Assembly (NCBI RefSeq): GCF_003667345.1
Contig: NZ_RCWF01000014.1
Location: 1 to 64,000, forward strand
Reading direction: 5' to 3'
Length of the DNA: 64,000 nt
Source of the DNA: Poseidonibacter antarcticus
Lineage (GTDB): Bacteria; Campylobacterota; Campylobacteria; Campylobacterales; Arcobacteraceae
Under the pieces are notes generated by a model that was given only the letters and a program-made list of their open reading frames with translations, had not been told where the DNA came from and searched no databases. Shown piece by piece: positions 9,536-18,230 of this stretch (position 1 is its first letter; each line of letters opens with the position of its first letter). The position numbers and the translations under genes are program-made.

Positions 9536-10243
9536 ATGGATATATTACCAGCAATTGATCTAAAAGATGGAAAAGCAGTAAGACTAAGTAAAGGTCTAAT
9601 GGAAAGTGCAAAAATCTATTCTGATGAACCATGGCAAGTTGCTAAGAGATTTGAAGAATTAGGCTCAAAATGGCTTCATATAGTTGATTTGAATGGTGCA
9701 TTTGCTGGTGAACCAGCTAACTTAGAACAAATTAGAAAAATCAGAGAAAACTGTAATCTAAAAATAGAACTTGGTGGTGGTATTAGAGATGAAGAAACTA
9801 TCAAAATGTATATTGAACTTGGTGTTGATAGATTAATACTTGGTTCAATTGCAGTTAAAGATCCACAATTTGTAAAAGATATGGCTGCAAAATATCCAAT
9901 TGCTGTTGGAATTGATGCTATGAATGGAATGGTTGCAGTTGAAGGTTGGGCAGAAGTATCAACAATGGAAGCTACAACGTTAGCTAAAGAGTTCGCAAAT
10001 GCAGGTGTTAAAGCTATTATTTGTACTGATATTTCAAAAGATGGAATGCTTTGTGGTGTGAATGTAGAATTTACGGAATCAATTGCACTTGCATCAGGTG
10101 TTGATACAATTGCAAGTGGTGGAGTAAAAGATATTAATGATATTACAAACTGTAAAGCAAATGGAAATATTGCAGGTGTTATTGTAGGAAAAGCATTTTA
10201 TGAGGGAACACTAGATTTAGAAGAAGCATTTAAAGTACTTTAA
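9536..10243 (+). CDS. hisA: Phosphoribosylformimino-5-aminoimidazole carboxamide ribotide isomerase
   Basis: HisA performs the Amadori isomerisation of ProFAR to PRFAR in histidine biosynthesis. The 235-residue (beta/alpha)8 protein has the catalytic Asp in [18 protein letters not shown] (D8), the second in [11 protein letters not shown], and phosphate-binding [10 protein letters not shown] and IASGGVKDI segments. It follows hisH as an operon. Its stop overlaps the ATG of a previously unlisted 53-codon gene by one base. Confidence 0.96.
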   Translation: MDILPAIDLKDGKAVRLSKGLMESAKIYSDEPWQVAKRFEELGSKWLHIVDLNGAFAGEPANLEQIRKIRENCNLKIELGGGIRDEETIKMYIELGVDRLILGSIAVKDPQFVKDMAAKYPIAVGIDAMNGMVAVEGWAEVSTMEATTLAKEFANAGVKAIICTDISKDGMLCGVNVEFTESIALASGVDTIASGGVKDINDITNCKANGNIAGVIVGKAFYEGTLDLEEAFKVL

Positions 10244-10404
10244 TGTGTCTTCTAATTTCCATAATATTTGCAGGGCTTGCATATACCTTTTTTGATGATG
10301 GGAATATGCAAGGCTTTTATATAAATATATCTATCTCTTTATTTTTCATATTACTAATGATTAGAAATATTATAAAAACTAAAAAAGATAGAAACTCAAA
10401 ATGA
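10243..10404 (+). CDS. Small two-helix membrane protein (53 aa) between hisA and an MFS gene
   Basis: The frame runs ATG (overlapping the hisA TAA as TAATG) to TGA (overlapping the next ATG as ATGA). The product starts [17 protein letters not shown], then DDGNMQGFY, then a second hydrophobic stretch (ISISLFFILLMI) and a basic tail RNIIKTKKDRNSK. Two membrane helices with a short loop and a cytoplasmic positive C-terminus are predicted by eye. Stop-start overlaps at both ends argue strongly for translation. I do not recognise a family. It may assist the following transporter, but that is only inference. Confidence 0.65.
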   Translation: MCLLISIIFAGLAYTFFDDGNMQGFYINISISLFFILLMIRNIIKTKKDRNSK

Positions 10405-11726
10405 GAGAAAAACTTAGATTAAAATCAGAATCAATTTATGAAAAAATGATGAATGAAGAAGATGCTAGAGTTTGTAAAGCTATTGATGAAAATGCTTGTA
10501 AAGTAGTTCCTGGAAACTTTTTCTTAACTATTATTAGCTATTTTTTTAATAAACTTGCAGATTCAGTTGCAAATACAAAAGTGATTATTCCTTGGATTAT
10601 GGAAGCACTTAATGTTCCTCTTTTTTTAATTGCTTTTTTAGTTCCAATACGTGAATCAGGTGCCCTACTTCCTCAACTTTTAATAGCTGCTTATGTTAGA
10701 AAACTTCCTATAAGAAAATACATTTGGTCTATTGGTGCACTTTTACAAGCATTTAGTATGATAGGTATTGGAATCGTAGCTTGGAATATGCAAGGGTTAA
10801 ATGCAGGTATTGCAATCATTACTTTAATCATACTTTTTAGTTTAGCACGTGGACTTAGTTCTGTTGCTGCAAAAGATGTACTTGGTAAAACTATTCCAAA
10901 AACTAGACGTGGTGCTTTAAATGGATATTCTGGAAGTTTGGCAGGACTTTTAATAATAGGTCTTGGAATATATTTTCTTCTTGTAGGAGAAAAACCATTT
11001 TCACCTCAAAACTTTGGGATACTGCTTTTTATTGCTGGTTTCTTTTGGATAATTGCAGCTATTGTTTATTCAAAAATTAATGAATTTGATGGAGAAACAG
11101 ATGGTGGTGGAAATGCAATAAGCGTTGCTCTAAAGAAAATTGGTTTATTAAAAACGGATAAAGATTTTAGAAATTTTGTAATTTCAAGAGCATTATTTTT
11201 ATGTTCAGTATTATCTGCACCATTTTTTGTAATATTAGCACAACAACACGCAAACTCTAATACTTATCTTTTAGGTCTATTTATACTAGCTGGTGGTTTG
11301 GCAGATTTTTTATCGTCAGTAGTTTGGGGAAAACTTTCAGATGTTTCTAGTAAAAGATCTATGATACTAGGTGCAAGTATTTCTACAATCTTAGGATTTT
11401 TGGTATTTATTCTAGCTACATTTTTTGAAAATATCTTTTCAGTTATTTGGATAATGCCTTTGATATATTTTGCATTAATAGTTGGTTATCAAGGCATTAG
11501 AATAGGAAGAAAAACTTATTTAGTAGATTTAGCTGGTGGAAATAGAAGAACTGATTATGTGGCTGTTAGTAATACTATTATAGGAGTGATTTTACTTTTT
11601 ACTGGATTTATTGGAACACTTTCTACAATTATTGGATTAAATGGAATAATCTTATTATTGTCAATTTTTGGATTACTTGGAATTATAATGGCTTCTAAGT
11701 TACCTGAAATACAAGAAGAAGATTAA
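10401..11726 (+). CDS. MFS transporter
   Basis: The 441-residue protein has about 35 cytoplasmic residues, then roughly 12 hydrophobic helices. Typical MFS features are PIRESGALLPQL in the first half, RGLSSVAAKDVLGKTIPKTRRG in the central loop and GKLSDVSSKRSM in the second half. The substrate cannot be deduced. It overlaps the 53-codon gene by four bases (ATGA), so the two are translationally coupled and probably part of the hisHA transcript. Confidence 0.85.
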   Translation: MREKLRLKSESIYEKMMNEEDARVCKAIDENACKVVPGNFFLTIISYFFNKLADSVANTKVIIPWIMEALNVPLFLIAFLVPIRESGALLPQLLIAAYVRKLPIRKYIWSIGALLQAFSMIGIGIVAWNMQGLNAGIAIITLIILFSLARGLSSVAAKDVLGKTIPKTRRGALNGYSGSLAGLLIIGLGIYFLLVGEKPFSPQNFGILLFIAGFFWIIAAIVYSKINEFDGETDGGGNAISVALKKIGLLKTDKDFRNFVISRALFLCSVLSAPFFVILAQQHANSNTYLLGLFILAGGLADFLSSVVWGKLSDVSSKRSMILGASISTILGFLVFILATFFENIFSVIWIMPLIYFALIVGYQGIRIGRKTYLVDLAGGNRRTDYVAVSNTIIGVILLFTGFIGTLSTIIGLNGIILLLSIFGLLGIIMASKLPEIQEED

Positions 11727-11758
11727 AAGAGTTTTAGTAGTTTATACTAAAATCTCTT
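11727..11758. terminator. Bidirectional hairpin between the MFS gene and qhpG
   Basis: AAGAGTTTTAGTA pairs with TACTAAAATCTCTT with one bulged base. It lies between convergent genes and overlaps the qhpG stop. Confidence 0.6.
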
Positions 11759-13076
11759 GAGAAATAAACCATCTTTTTAATGCAATATAAAACTTCTCAT
11801 CGAGATGTTTATCTTTACAAAACTTCTCAAAATACTCTAAATATTCTTCATTTTTTTCTTCTAAACAATATTTAGCTAGATTTGCTACTTCAATATTCCC
11901 AAAACACCAAACTCCCATTGGGTTATCTTTTGTAATAACAACATTATTTTCATAAATAAATGAATTATTAACTACTGCTCTTTTTTCTATTCTTGGCAAT
12001 TTTATTTGATGTTCCACTATCTTATCTTTTGGCCAATTTTGTCTTTTATCCCAAAAATCACTTTTAAATCTTTTTTCTAAACAATAAAATTTCTTACCTA
12101 CTTTTGTAAACTTATCAAAAATAAACTCTACCCTACTTTTATAAAAGTTCATAGCTACTTTTTGTTCATACTCTTCTTTATTTAAAATCGTATTTATAAC
12201 AAAAGGAGCGATACTAGACATACTCATAGCTTGAAAAGCACCATTTCCAGAAAGTGGGTCAATACTTGAAGCACTATCGCCTATTAGCATCATTTTTGTA
12301 TTTATTATCTCTTTATGAATTTTACAATAAGAATCTCTTTTCACTATTTTTCCAATAGGTTTAGAAGTTTTTAAAGACCAAAAACTTCTATCTTGCATAT
12401 TTAAAATTTTTAATAAATCATCAAAATTATTAACTTTATTTGCAAAATCTTCATCACAAGAAAATTGGATATATCCTTTTTTATTTCCAACATAAGCTTG
12501 CCAAATCCAACCATCTTTTACAGAATCAATTGAAGTTTTATTTTCATCTATATCTGATATTTCTAATTCTTGTAATAATGAAAAATTCTTAGGGCCACAA
12601 ATATATTCATCTTTAAAAGGTGTAAATCTTCCTCTTGCATCAACTATAAAATCTGCTAATAATTCAAACTTATTTTCATTTATTTTGCATATAATTTTTG
12701 CTTTATTATTCTTATCATCAATTGATCCAATAACTTTTGCTTCGATTATTTTTATATCTTTTTCTTTTACATCATTAAGTAATGCTTCATCTAAATCTTT
12801 TCTACAAACAACATATTCATAGTTGACTTGATTTGAAGAATTTGCCCAATTTGAATTTCTTAAAGATTGTTTGTCTAATAATTTTGAAGCCTTTATACAT
12901 TCTTGAGAGATTAAACCTTCTTTTGTTTTTTCACTAAAACCTTCATAAGAGATAAAGGGTCTATTTTTATATATTATTGTTACATCAAATCCTAATTTTT
13001 TAAGTCCAATTGCACTTGTACATCCTGCAATTCCAGCTCCAATAATAATGATTTGTTTATCTTGGTTTTGGTTCAT
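11742..13076 (-). CDS. qhpG: FAD-dependent monooxygenase of quinone-cofactor biogenesis (QhpG)
   Basis: The 444-residue flavoprotein has the N-terminal dinucleotide fold IIIIGAGIAG (about 9-18) and, later, GDSASSIDPLSGNGAFQAM, the second FAD-binding motif of the tryptophan-halogenase/hydroxylase superfamily. In Paracoccus, QhpG hydroxylates the tryptophan of the cross-linked QhpC peptide to begin forming cysteine tryptophylquinone. The same function is inferred here because it is the last gene of a complete qhp set. AAGGAGAG precedes its ATG, which lies 20 bases inside the end of qhpE. It ends at a convergent terminator. Confidence 0.87.
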   Translation of the reverse strand: MNQNQDKQIIIIGAGIAGCTSAIGLKKLGFDVTIIYKNRPFISYEGFSEKTKEGLISQECIKASKLLDKQSLRNSNWANSSNQVNYEYVVCRKDLDEALLNDVKEKDIKIIEAKVIGSIDDKNNKAKIICKINENKFELLADFIVDARGRFTPFKDEYICGPKNFSLLQELEISDIDENKTSIDSVKDGWIWQAYVGNKKGYIQFSCDEDFANKVNNFDDLLKILNMQDRSFWSLKTSKPIGKIVKRDSYCKIHKEIINTKMMLIGDSASSIDPLSGNGAFQAMSMSSIAPFVINTILNKEEYEQKVAMNFYKSRVEFIFDKFTKVGKKFYCLEKRFKSDFWDKRQNWPKDKIVEHQIKLPRIEKRAVVNNSFIYENNVVITKDNPMGVWCFGNIEVANLAKYCLEEKNEEYLEYFEKFCKDKHLDEKFYIALKRWFISQEILV

Positions 13077-13704
13077 TTACTCTCCTTTGTGAGAATTCAT
13101 TTAAAATTTCTTTTTTTGTATATCCTTTTTTTAGATATTCACAAAATTCACTTGTAAACTTAGCAACTGAAACACTAGAACCTGTTACTTCTTTTTTATT
13201 TGAGAAAGGATTTGCTCCAAAGAATAATTTTTCAGCTTCTAAGGCAACAACTTTTTCATCTTTAACCATAAACTCAGATGTTACTTTAATCACTTCATCA
13301 TAGGAAGCTGGATAAATATTAGTATTAGAACGTCTTGGATAAGAAGCTATTATTGTTACACCTTTTTTTATTAACTTTTCACATAATTCTTTTATTTCTA
13401 CAAAATTACTTGTAAAACCTAAACTTAGATTTATTACATCAACTTTTTTATCAAGCAAATATTTTAAAGCATGAAAAACTTGAATTGGTGTAGTTGTTAG
13501 ATTTTCATCAAAAACTTGTATGTCATAAATATTTATATTTTCTGCTTTTATTATATTTGCAATAACATCACCATGATTAAAATTTATCTTTTTTTGATCA
13601 CTTATTTTGCAATTATGATTATCATCAATTTGTACAGATACTTTGTCAAAAGTATCAAAACTACAACCACTGTCTAAAATAGCTACAAAAATTTCTTTAT
13701 TCAT
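13057..13704 (-). CDS. qhpE: Subtilisin-like protease for QhpC leader removal (QhpE)
   Basis: This compact S8-family protease of 215 residues has no signal peptide, in line with a cytoplasmic maturase. The triad is visible as D11 (AILDSGC), H44 (NHGDVIAN) and probable S177 (TGSSVSVAKF). INLSLGF supplies the conserved strand. In Paracoccus, QhpE cuts the leader from the cross-linked QhpC peptide. The same job is inferred from its place between qhpF and qhpG. It overlaps qhpF by eight bases and qhpG by 20, so translation is coupled. It is shorter than most subtilases because it lacks a propeptide. Confidence 0.87.
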   Translation of the reverse strand: MNKEIFVAILDSGCSFDTFDKVSVQIDDNHNCKISDQKKINFNHGDVIANIIKAENINIYDIQVFDENLTTTPIQVFHALKYLLDKKVDVINLSLGFTSNFVEIKELCEKLIKKGVTIIASYPRRSNTNIYPASYDEVIKVTSEFMVKDEKVVALEAEKLFFGANPFSNKKEVTGSSVSVAKFTSEFCEYLKKGYTKKEILNEFSQRRVNEPKPR

Positions 13705-15358
13705 TTTCTATACTTTTAATATTTTTAATAGTCTTATTTTCTAACTTATAATATTTTGCATTTTTATAACAATCATGATGTGAGATTATAATTTTTGTAG
13801 AATCTTTAAAGTTTTCATCAATTAATTTATCAATTATTTTTACAAATTCTTTATCTAAAGAAGATGTAGGCTCATCCATAACCAAAATTGAAGGGTTTTT
13901 CAGAATAAGTCGGGCAATTGAAAGTCGTTGTTTTTGTCCCCCTGATAAATCTTGACCACCTTCACTAAGTATTGTATTTAATGCATTTGCTAAACTTTTA
14001 AACCATAAATCTAAACCAACTTTTTTCAATACATTAATCAATACCTCATCACTTATATCTTTTTTTGCAATTAGAAGATTTTCTTTTAATGTTGTTGATA
14101 AAATCACGGGATTTTGTTCTACTAAACCAATACTATTTTGAATAGTTTCATTTTTTATTTTTTTAATATTAACACCATTTAATAATATCTCACCATTATT
14201 AACATCAATAAAACTTGTTAATAAATCAATTAATGTACTTTTCCCACTCCCATTATTTCCAAGTAAAACTATCTTTTCTTTATGTTTTATTTTGAGATTT
14301 AGATTTTCAAATAAGATATTTTTATTATCATAAGAAAAAGAAACATTTTTAAACTCTATATCTAAAGCTCTAGGAAGTTTTATATCTTCTTTTCTAGCTG
14401 ATTCATTAGGTAAAATTTCATTTAATCTATTAATACTAACTTGTAGTTTTGGAATATTGTTTAATATTCCTAAGAGTGTATGAACAGGTGATAAAACCAT
14501 TGCAAAATAACTTAAAAAAGCAATTAATGCTCCTATTGAGATGTCACCATTTATTACTTTTATTCCACCATAAACTATTAAAGCAGTTCTTGCTATTAAA
14601 CTTATGATTACTGGTATTTGTGTAAATATTATCTGAACTTTTTGTTGTTTAAGAATATTATCTTTATTTTTATCTTGTAATAAAACTAATGTTTCTTTTC
14701 TATCTTCAATATTATTAAACTTTTTCAAAAAATTGATATATCGTAAAGACTCAATTATAAAACTTCCTATAACTGCACTACTTTGTCTAACTTCTTTTGT
14801 AACATTATGCATTTTTGGATAAATTGGTTTTAACAAAAAGAATTCAATTGGAAATAAAATCAAAGCAAAAAAAGCTAAAGTTGAATCATAAAAAAACATA
14901 ATACAAACAGCACCAACAAGTCCTAATATTGCAGAAAAAAGTGCAAAAATAGAATCAATACCAAATCTTTGAAGTTCACTAATATCACCTTCAAGTCTTG
15001 AAAGTAAATCACCTATTCGATTTCTTTGAAAAAAAAGTTTATTATTTAAAAATATTTTTTCAAAAATATCTATTCTTAGATTATATAAAATTTTTACAGA
15101 TAAGGCTGTATATTTGTATTGTAAAAAAACAGAAAGAACTATTGAACAAATTGATACAACAACAATTAATGTAACATAGAAGTAGAAATTATCAATACTT
15201 TTTAATATCAAAGCATCATCAATAAATTTTTGCATTAATAAAGGTTGTATTATCGCAATTACACTTGCTATCATAGAGATAGCAAGTAAAAAAATAATAG
15301 TTCTTTTTTCTTTAAATATATATACAATTAATTTATTTAAAGCTCTGTTTTTTATCAT
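13697..15358 (-). CDS. qhpF: ABC transporter, fused membrane and ATPase domains (QhpF)
   Basis: The 553-residue half-transporter has about six membrane helices (about 15-300) followed by an ATPase domain with Walker A LLGNNGSGKST, signature LSGGQKQRLS and Walker B ILVMDEPTSSLD. In the qhp system QhpF is needed for the biogenesis of QHNDH and is thought to export the processed gamma subunit to the periplasm. That role is inferred here from the gene order. Only two bases separate the qhpB stop from the ATG, with no separate ribosome site, so it is translationally coupled to qhpB. As a half-transporter it probably works as a homodimer. Confidence 0.87.
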   Translation of the reverse strand: MIKNRALNKLIVYIFKEKRTIIFLLAISMIASVIAIIQPLLMQKFIDDALILKSIDNFYFYVTLIVVVSICSIVLSVFLQYKYTALSVKILYNLRIDIFEKIFLNNKLFFQRNRIGDLLSRLEGDISELQRFGIDSIFALFSAILGLVGAVCIMFFYDSTLAFFALILFPIEFFLLKPIYPKMHNVTKEVRQSSAVIGSFIIESLRYINFLKKFNNIEDRKETLVLLQDKNKDNILKQQKVQIIFTQIPVIISLIARTALIVYGGIKVINGDISIGALIAFLSYFAMVLSPVHTLLGILNNIPKLQVSINRLNEILPNESARKEDIKLPRALDIEFKNVSFSYDNKNILFENLNLKIKHKEKIVLLGNNGSGKSTLIDLLTSFIDVNNGEILLNGVNIKKIKNETIQNSIGLVEQNPVILSTTLKENLLIAKKDISDEVLINVLKKVGLDLWFKSLANALNTILSEGGQDLSGGQKQRLSIARLILKNPSILVMDEPTSSLDKEFVKIIDKLIDENFKDSTKIIISHHDCYKNAKYYKLENKTIKNIKSIENE

Positions 15359-15360
15359 TT

Positions 15361-16497
15361 TTATTTAACTCTAAATACTTGAAGAGTTCCAGCTCCAACA
15401 TCACCATCAGGTAAAACAATTGTTTTTATTTTTTCTAATGTTTCAGGATCATAAATAGCAACATGATTATATGTTCCACCTAAGTAAATTTTAGAAGCAT
15501 CAGTAGAGAAGTTTATACAATAATATGTATGATCTAAATCAACTCTTTTTATTACTTTTTGATTTTTTCTATCAAATTTTGTTAAATCAGTTAAAACTCC
15601 ATATAAAATATTTGAATCTTTTGGATTAGTCATTCCTGTAAACATAACAGTTTCTAAAGGAGCAAAATCTTCTTGTACAATTTCTCCCGTTGTTAAATCT
15701 AGTCTAGTTGCACCCCAAACAAATTGGGCTTCATCCATATTCATTTTATCATTTGGAAATTTTGCAGCTGTATACATAAGTAAAAATTCATTTGATACAT
15801 TACCAATTGGCCACATAGCTAAAGTATCAGGAGATGAATAATTTTTTCTATCCCAATGTCTTGCTTTTGCAGCAATTGTAACTTCTTTTTTTTCTGGATT
15901 AATTTTATATAAATTAGCGCCAGATGCATAAATACTACCATCATCAGCAGTTGCCATTACAGTGATTTGTCTTGGAGCTTTAAAACTATTTATAGCTTTT
16001 GCTTCTAATCCATCATCTGTATTAAAAGTTTTAAATACAGGATCTAATACTTTATATCTATCTATTTGCATTTCCGTAGGATTTGAAATAGTATATAACT
16101 TTTTACCATCTTTACTTAAAGTAAATGAATAAAGAGACATTGCTCTTACATTATCATGTGAGAATTTTGCTTTAAAGAAATTTTCACAAGTATTTAAATC
16201 ATACCCATAAACAGCACCCCAATTATCTTGTAATACATAAGCTTTTGTCCCTTCGGGTGAAATAATTATTCCCCCTGACATATAATCACCTTGCAACTTA
16301 CAAGTTTTATATAATTTATCTGTTTTACCATCAATTATATGTAATACATTTTTTCTACTTATTGTTGCTAAATAATCTCTATCTTTTTTAAGTTCTAAGT
16401 TTTGTTCTTTTAAACTAGAAGTTGATGGTTGAGAAAAACTACAACCTGATATAAAGATACTTAAAATAAGTGTTGATAATATTAAATTTTTTTTCAT
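15361..16497 (-). CDS. qhpB: Quinohemoprotein amine dehydrogenase beta subunit (QhpB), apparent lipoprotein
   Basis: The 378-residue product resembles the seven-bladed beta-propeller subunit of QHNDH: repeated YVLQDN, LYTISNPTEMQIDRYKVLDP, IYASGANLYKI and IYLGGTYNHVAIYDPET units follow the N-terminus. The subunit contributes to the active-site cavity around the quinone-bearing gamma chain. It starts MKKNLILSTLILSIFISGCS, where ISGC with Cys19 is a good lipobox. This predicts membrane anchoring, whereas the Paracoccus enzyme is soluble in the periplasm. The gene lies between qhpC (11-base gap) and qhpF, with an AAAGG site. Confidence 0.88.
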   Translation of the reverse strand: MKKNLILSTLILSIFISGCSFSQPSTSSLKEQNLELKKDRDYLATISRKNVLHIIDGKTDKLYKTCKLQGDYMSGGIIISPEGTKAYVLQDNWGAVYGYDLNTCENFFKAKFSHDNVRAMSLYSFTLSKDGKKLYTISNPTEMQIDRYKVLDPVFKTFNTDDGLEAKAINSFKAPRQITVMATADDGSIYASGANLYKINPEKKEVTIAAKARHWDRKNYSSPDTLAMWPIGNVSNEFLLMYTAAKFPNDKMNMDEAQFVWGATRLDLTTGEIVQEDFAPLETVMFTGMTNPKDSNILYGVLTDLTKFDRKNQKVIKRVDLDHTYYCINFSTDASKIYLGGTYNHVAIYDPETLEKIKTIVLPDGDVGAGTLQVFRVK

Positions 16498-16508
16498 CTT
16501 TAAACCTT

Positions 16509-16832
16509 TTAATCTTCATCTATTGGGAAAACAGAACTTAGCTTTCTCCAATCTTTTGAGCTTGAAGGAGATTTTGAACTCCAACCTGGGTTATTCATAG
16601 TATCTGGAACTTGTGTTGGCCACCAACATGGATCTGAACATCCATAAAGATCTGCTTCCATTGGTTGACATAAACCAGCAACTCCACCAAAGGCATCTAC
16701 TTCCCAACCTGGATCAAATGTAGATGTACATCCAACAATACTTTGCATTGCAACAACTTCTTTCTCTGTTCCCTCTTTTATAGATTTATTTAATAAATCT
16801 GCTTTTGGATTTAAAGGTTTAAATAAGCCCAT
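16509..16832 (-). CDS. qhpC: Quinohemoprotein amine dehydrogenase gamma subunit precursor (QhpC), ribosomally made and cross-linked
   Basis: This 107-residue peptide carries the cysteine tryptophylquinone cofactor after maturation. All modified residues of the Paracoccus subunit are present at identical spacings: Cys35-Glu44, Cys55-Asp61 and Cys69-Asp77 for the three thioether bridges, and Cys65 with Trp71 for the quinone. The core [24 protein letters not shown] and the C-terminal DWRKL..VFP are conserved. By alignment, mature residue 1 would be Met29, leaving a 28-residue leader, the same length as in Paracoccus. AAAGGAG precedes the ATG, which overlaps the qhpD end by 14 bases, so peptide and radical-SAM enzyme are made together. 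Confidence 0.95.
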   Translation of the reverse strand: MGLFKPLNPKADLLNKSIKEGTEKEVVAMQSIVGCTSTFDPGWEVDAFGGVAGLCQPMEADLYGCSDPCWWPTQVPDTMNNPGWSSKSPSSSKDWRKLSSVFPIDED

Positions 16833-18222
16833 TTACATCTCCTTTTTCTTCTCTAAAATATAAGTCAAAAAACTCTGGATTATTATTTCTAATTTTTGAA
16901 TATGCATATAATCCAAAATCTATCCAATCTCTCATAATATCGCAGTAGTGTAAAACTGCTTTTGATGGATCGTTATATCTAATATAACTTTCATGATAAC
17001 AACCACCTGCACATAAATTTCTAATATGACAAGTTGAACAATCTCCATCATTTGTATTTAATCTTTTCTCAATAAAGTTTGATAATTTTGGTTTATCAAG
17101 TCCTGTTTTTACATTTCCAAAATTCCCAAAATCTGTTCCTGTAAATCTATGACATAAGTCAAAGTTCCCTTCATAACTTACTGCTAAAAGACCAACACCT
17201 GCACCACATGGTAGTTTTTTCTTTCTTCCCGCATGAATATCACCTAATAGTCTATGTATATTTGAAAATCCATTGAACTCACCTTCTAAAGCTGCATCAA
17301 TATATTTTTCTCCCATTAGTTTAAATTCATTAAAAACTTTTAATAATTCATGTTCACTAAGATTAAATATTGCATCATCACTTGCAGTTGCAGGTGCAAA
17401 TCCAACTTCTGCAAATTTTAAATCATTAAATAAATGATCCCAAATTTCTTCAATTTGTGTTACACCTCTTGTAAGTGTAACTCTTGCTCCAATTGGTCTA
17501 TTGGTATACATACTTAAAAGTAATTTTACTTTTTTCCTAACTGCATCATAACTTCCAGTTCCTGCATTTGTAAGTCTTGTTTTATTATGAATTTCTTTTG
17601 GACCATCAATACTAATAGTTACACCAAATTTATAAGCTTGTAAATAATTAATAATCTCTTTTGTTAATAATGTTCCATTTGTTGTAATTGTAAAATCAAC
17701 TAAAGCTTTTCTTTCTTGGAAGAACTTTACTGCATATTTTGTAACTTCTTGAATCAAGGTAAAGTTACTTAAAGGTTCTCCTCCAAAAAAAGTAACATTG
17801 TATATTGGCTGATTTGGTGCACCAGCATATAACTGGTCAATAGCTAATCTAGCCGTTTCAAATGTCATGTTTCCACTGTTATCTAATGTTTCTAAATCTG
17901 CTTTATAACAATATGTGCAACTTAGATTACATCCAGATGCGATATTTAAAATTAATGTAGTTGCTGGAAATTTTTTAACTTCTATATACTCATGCTTTTC
18001 TGGGTTTCCACCTACTATATTTAATTTTTCTAATTCAATAATCTCTTCTTTCGTAAAATCATTAATATCTATTTGATTTCCTTGAAGTTTATTAATTAGT
18101 TTTTCATTTTCTTCATCAAGTTCAAAAAGAGAAGTTGAAGGAACATGAAAAAGTAAATTTTGCTCATCTTTTCTAACAATTCGATAATTCTCTTTATTTA
18201 TTTTTAATTCATTATTACTCAT
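16819..18222 (-). CDS. qhpD: Radical-SAM peptide cross-linking enzyme (QhpD)
   Basis: The 467-residue SPASM-type radical-SAM protein has the cluster motif CNLSCTYC (C98, C102, C105) and a cysteine-rich C-terminus (C339, C357, C395, C398, C404, C408, C427) able to bind two auxiliary iron-sulfur clusters. The GGEP motif lies at 147-150. In Paracoccus, QhpD makes the three Cys-to-Asp/Glu thioether bonds in QhpC. The exact conservation of those target residues next door supports the same reaction. TTAGGAG precedes its ATG. It follows qhpA by eight bases and overlaps qhpC. Confidence 0.93.
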   Translation of the reverse strand: MSNNELKINKENYRIVRKDEQNLLFHVPSTSLFELDEENEKLINKLQGNQIDINDFTKEEIIELEKLNIVGGNPEKHEYIEVKKFPATTLILNIASGCNLSCTYCYKADLETLDNSGNMTFETARLAIDQLYAGAPNQPIYNVTFFGGEPLSNFTLIQEVTKYAVKFFQERKALVDFTITTNGTLLTKEIINYLQAYKFGVTISIDGPKEIHNKTRLTNAGTGSYDAVRKKVKLLLSMYTNRPIGARVTLTRGVTQIEEIWDHLFNDLKFAEVGFAPATASDDAIFNLSEHELLKVFNEFKLMGEKYIDAALEGEFNGFSNIHRLLGDIHAGRKKKLPCGAGVGLLAVSYEGNFDLCHRFTGTDFGNFGNVKTGLDKPKLSNFIEKRLNTNDGDCSTCHIRNLCAGGCYHESYIRYNDPSKAVLHYCDIMRDWIDFGLYAYSKIRNNNPEFFDLYFREEKGDVNGLI

Positions 18223-18230
18223 ATTAACTC

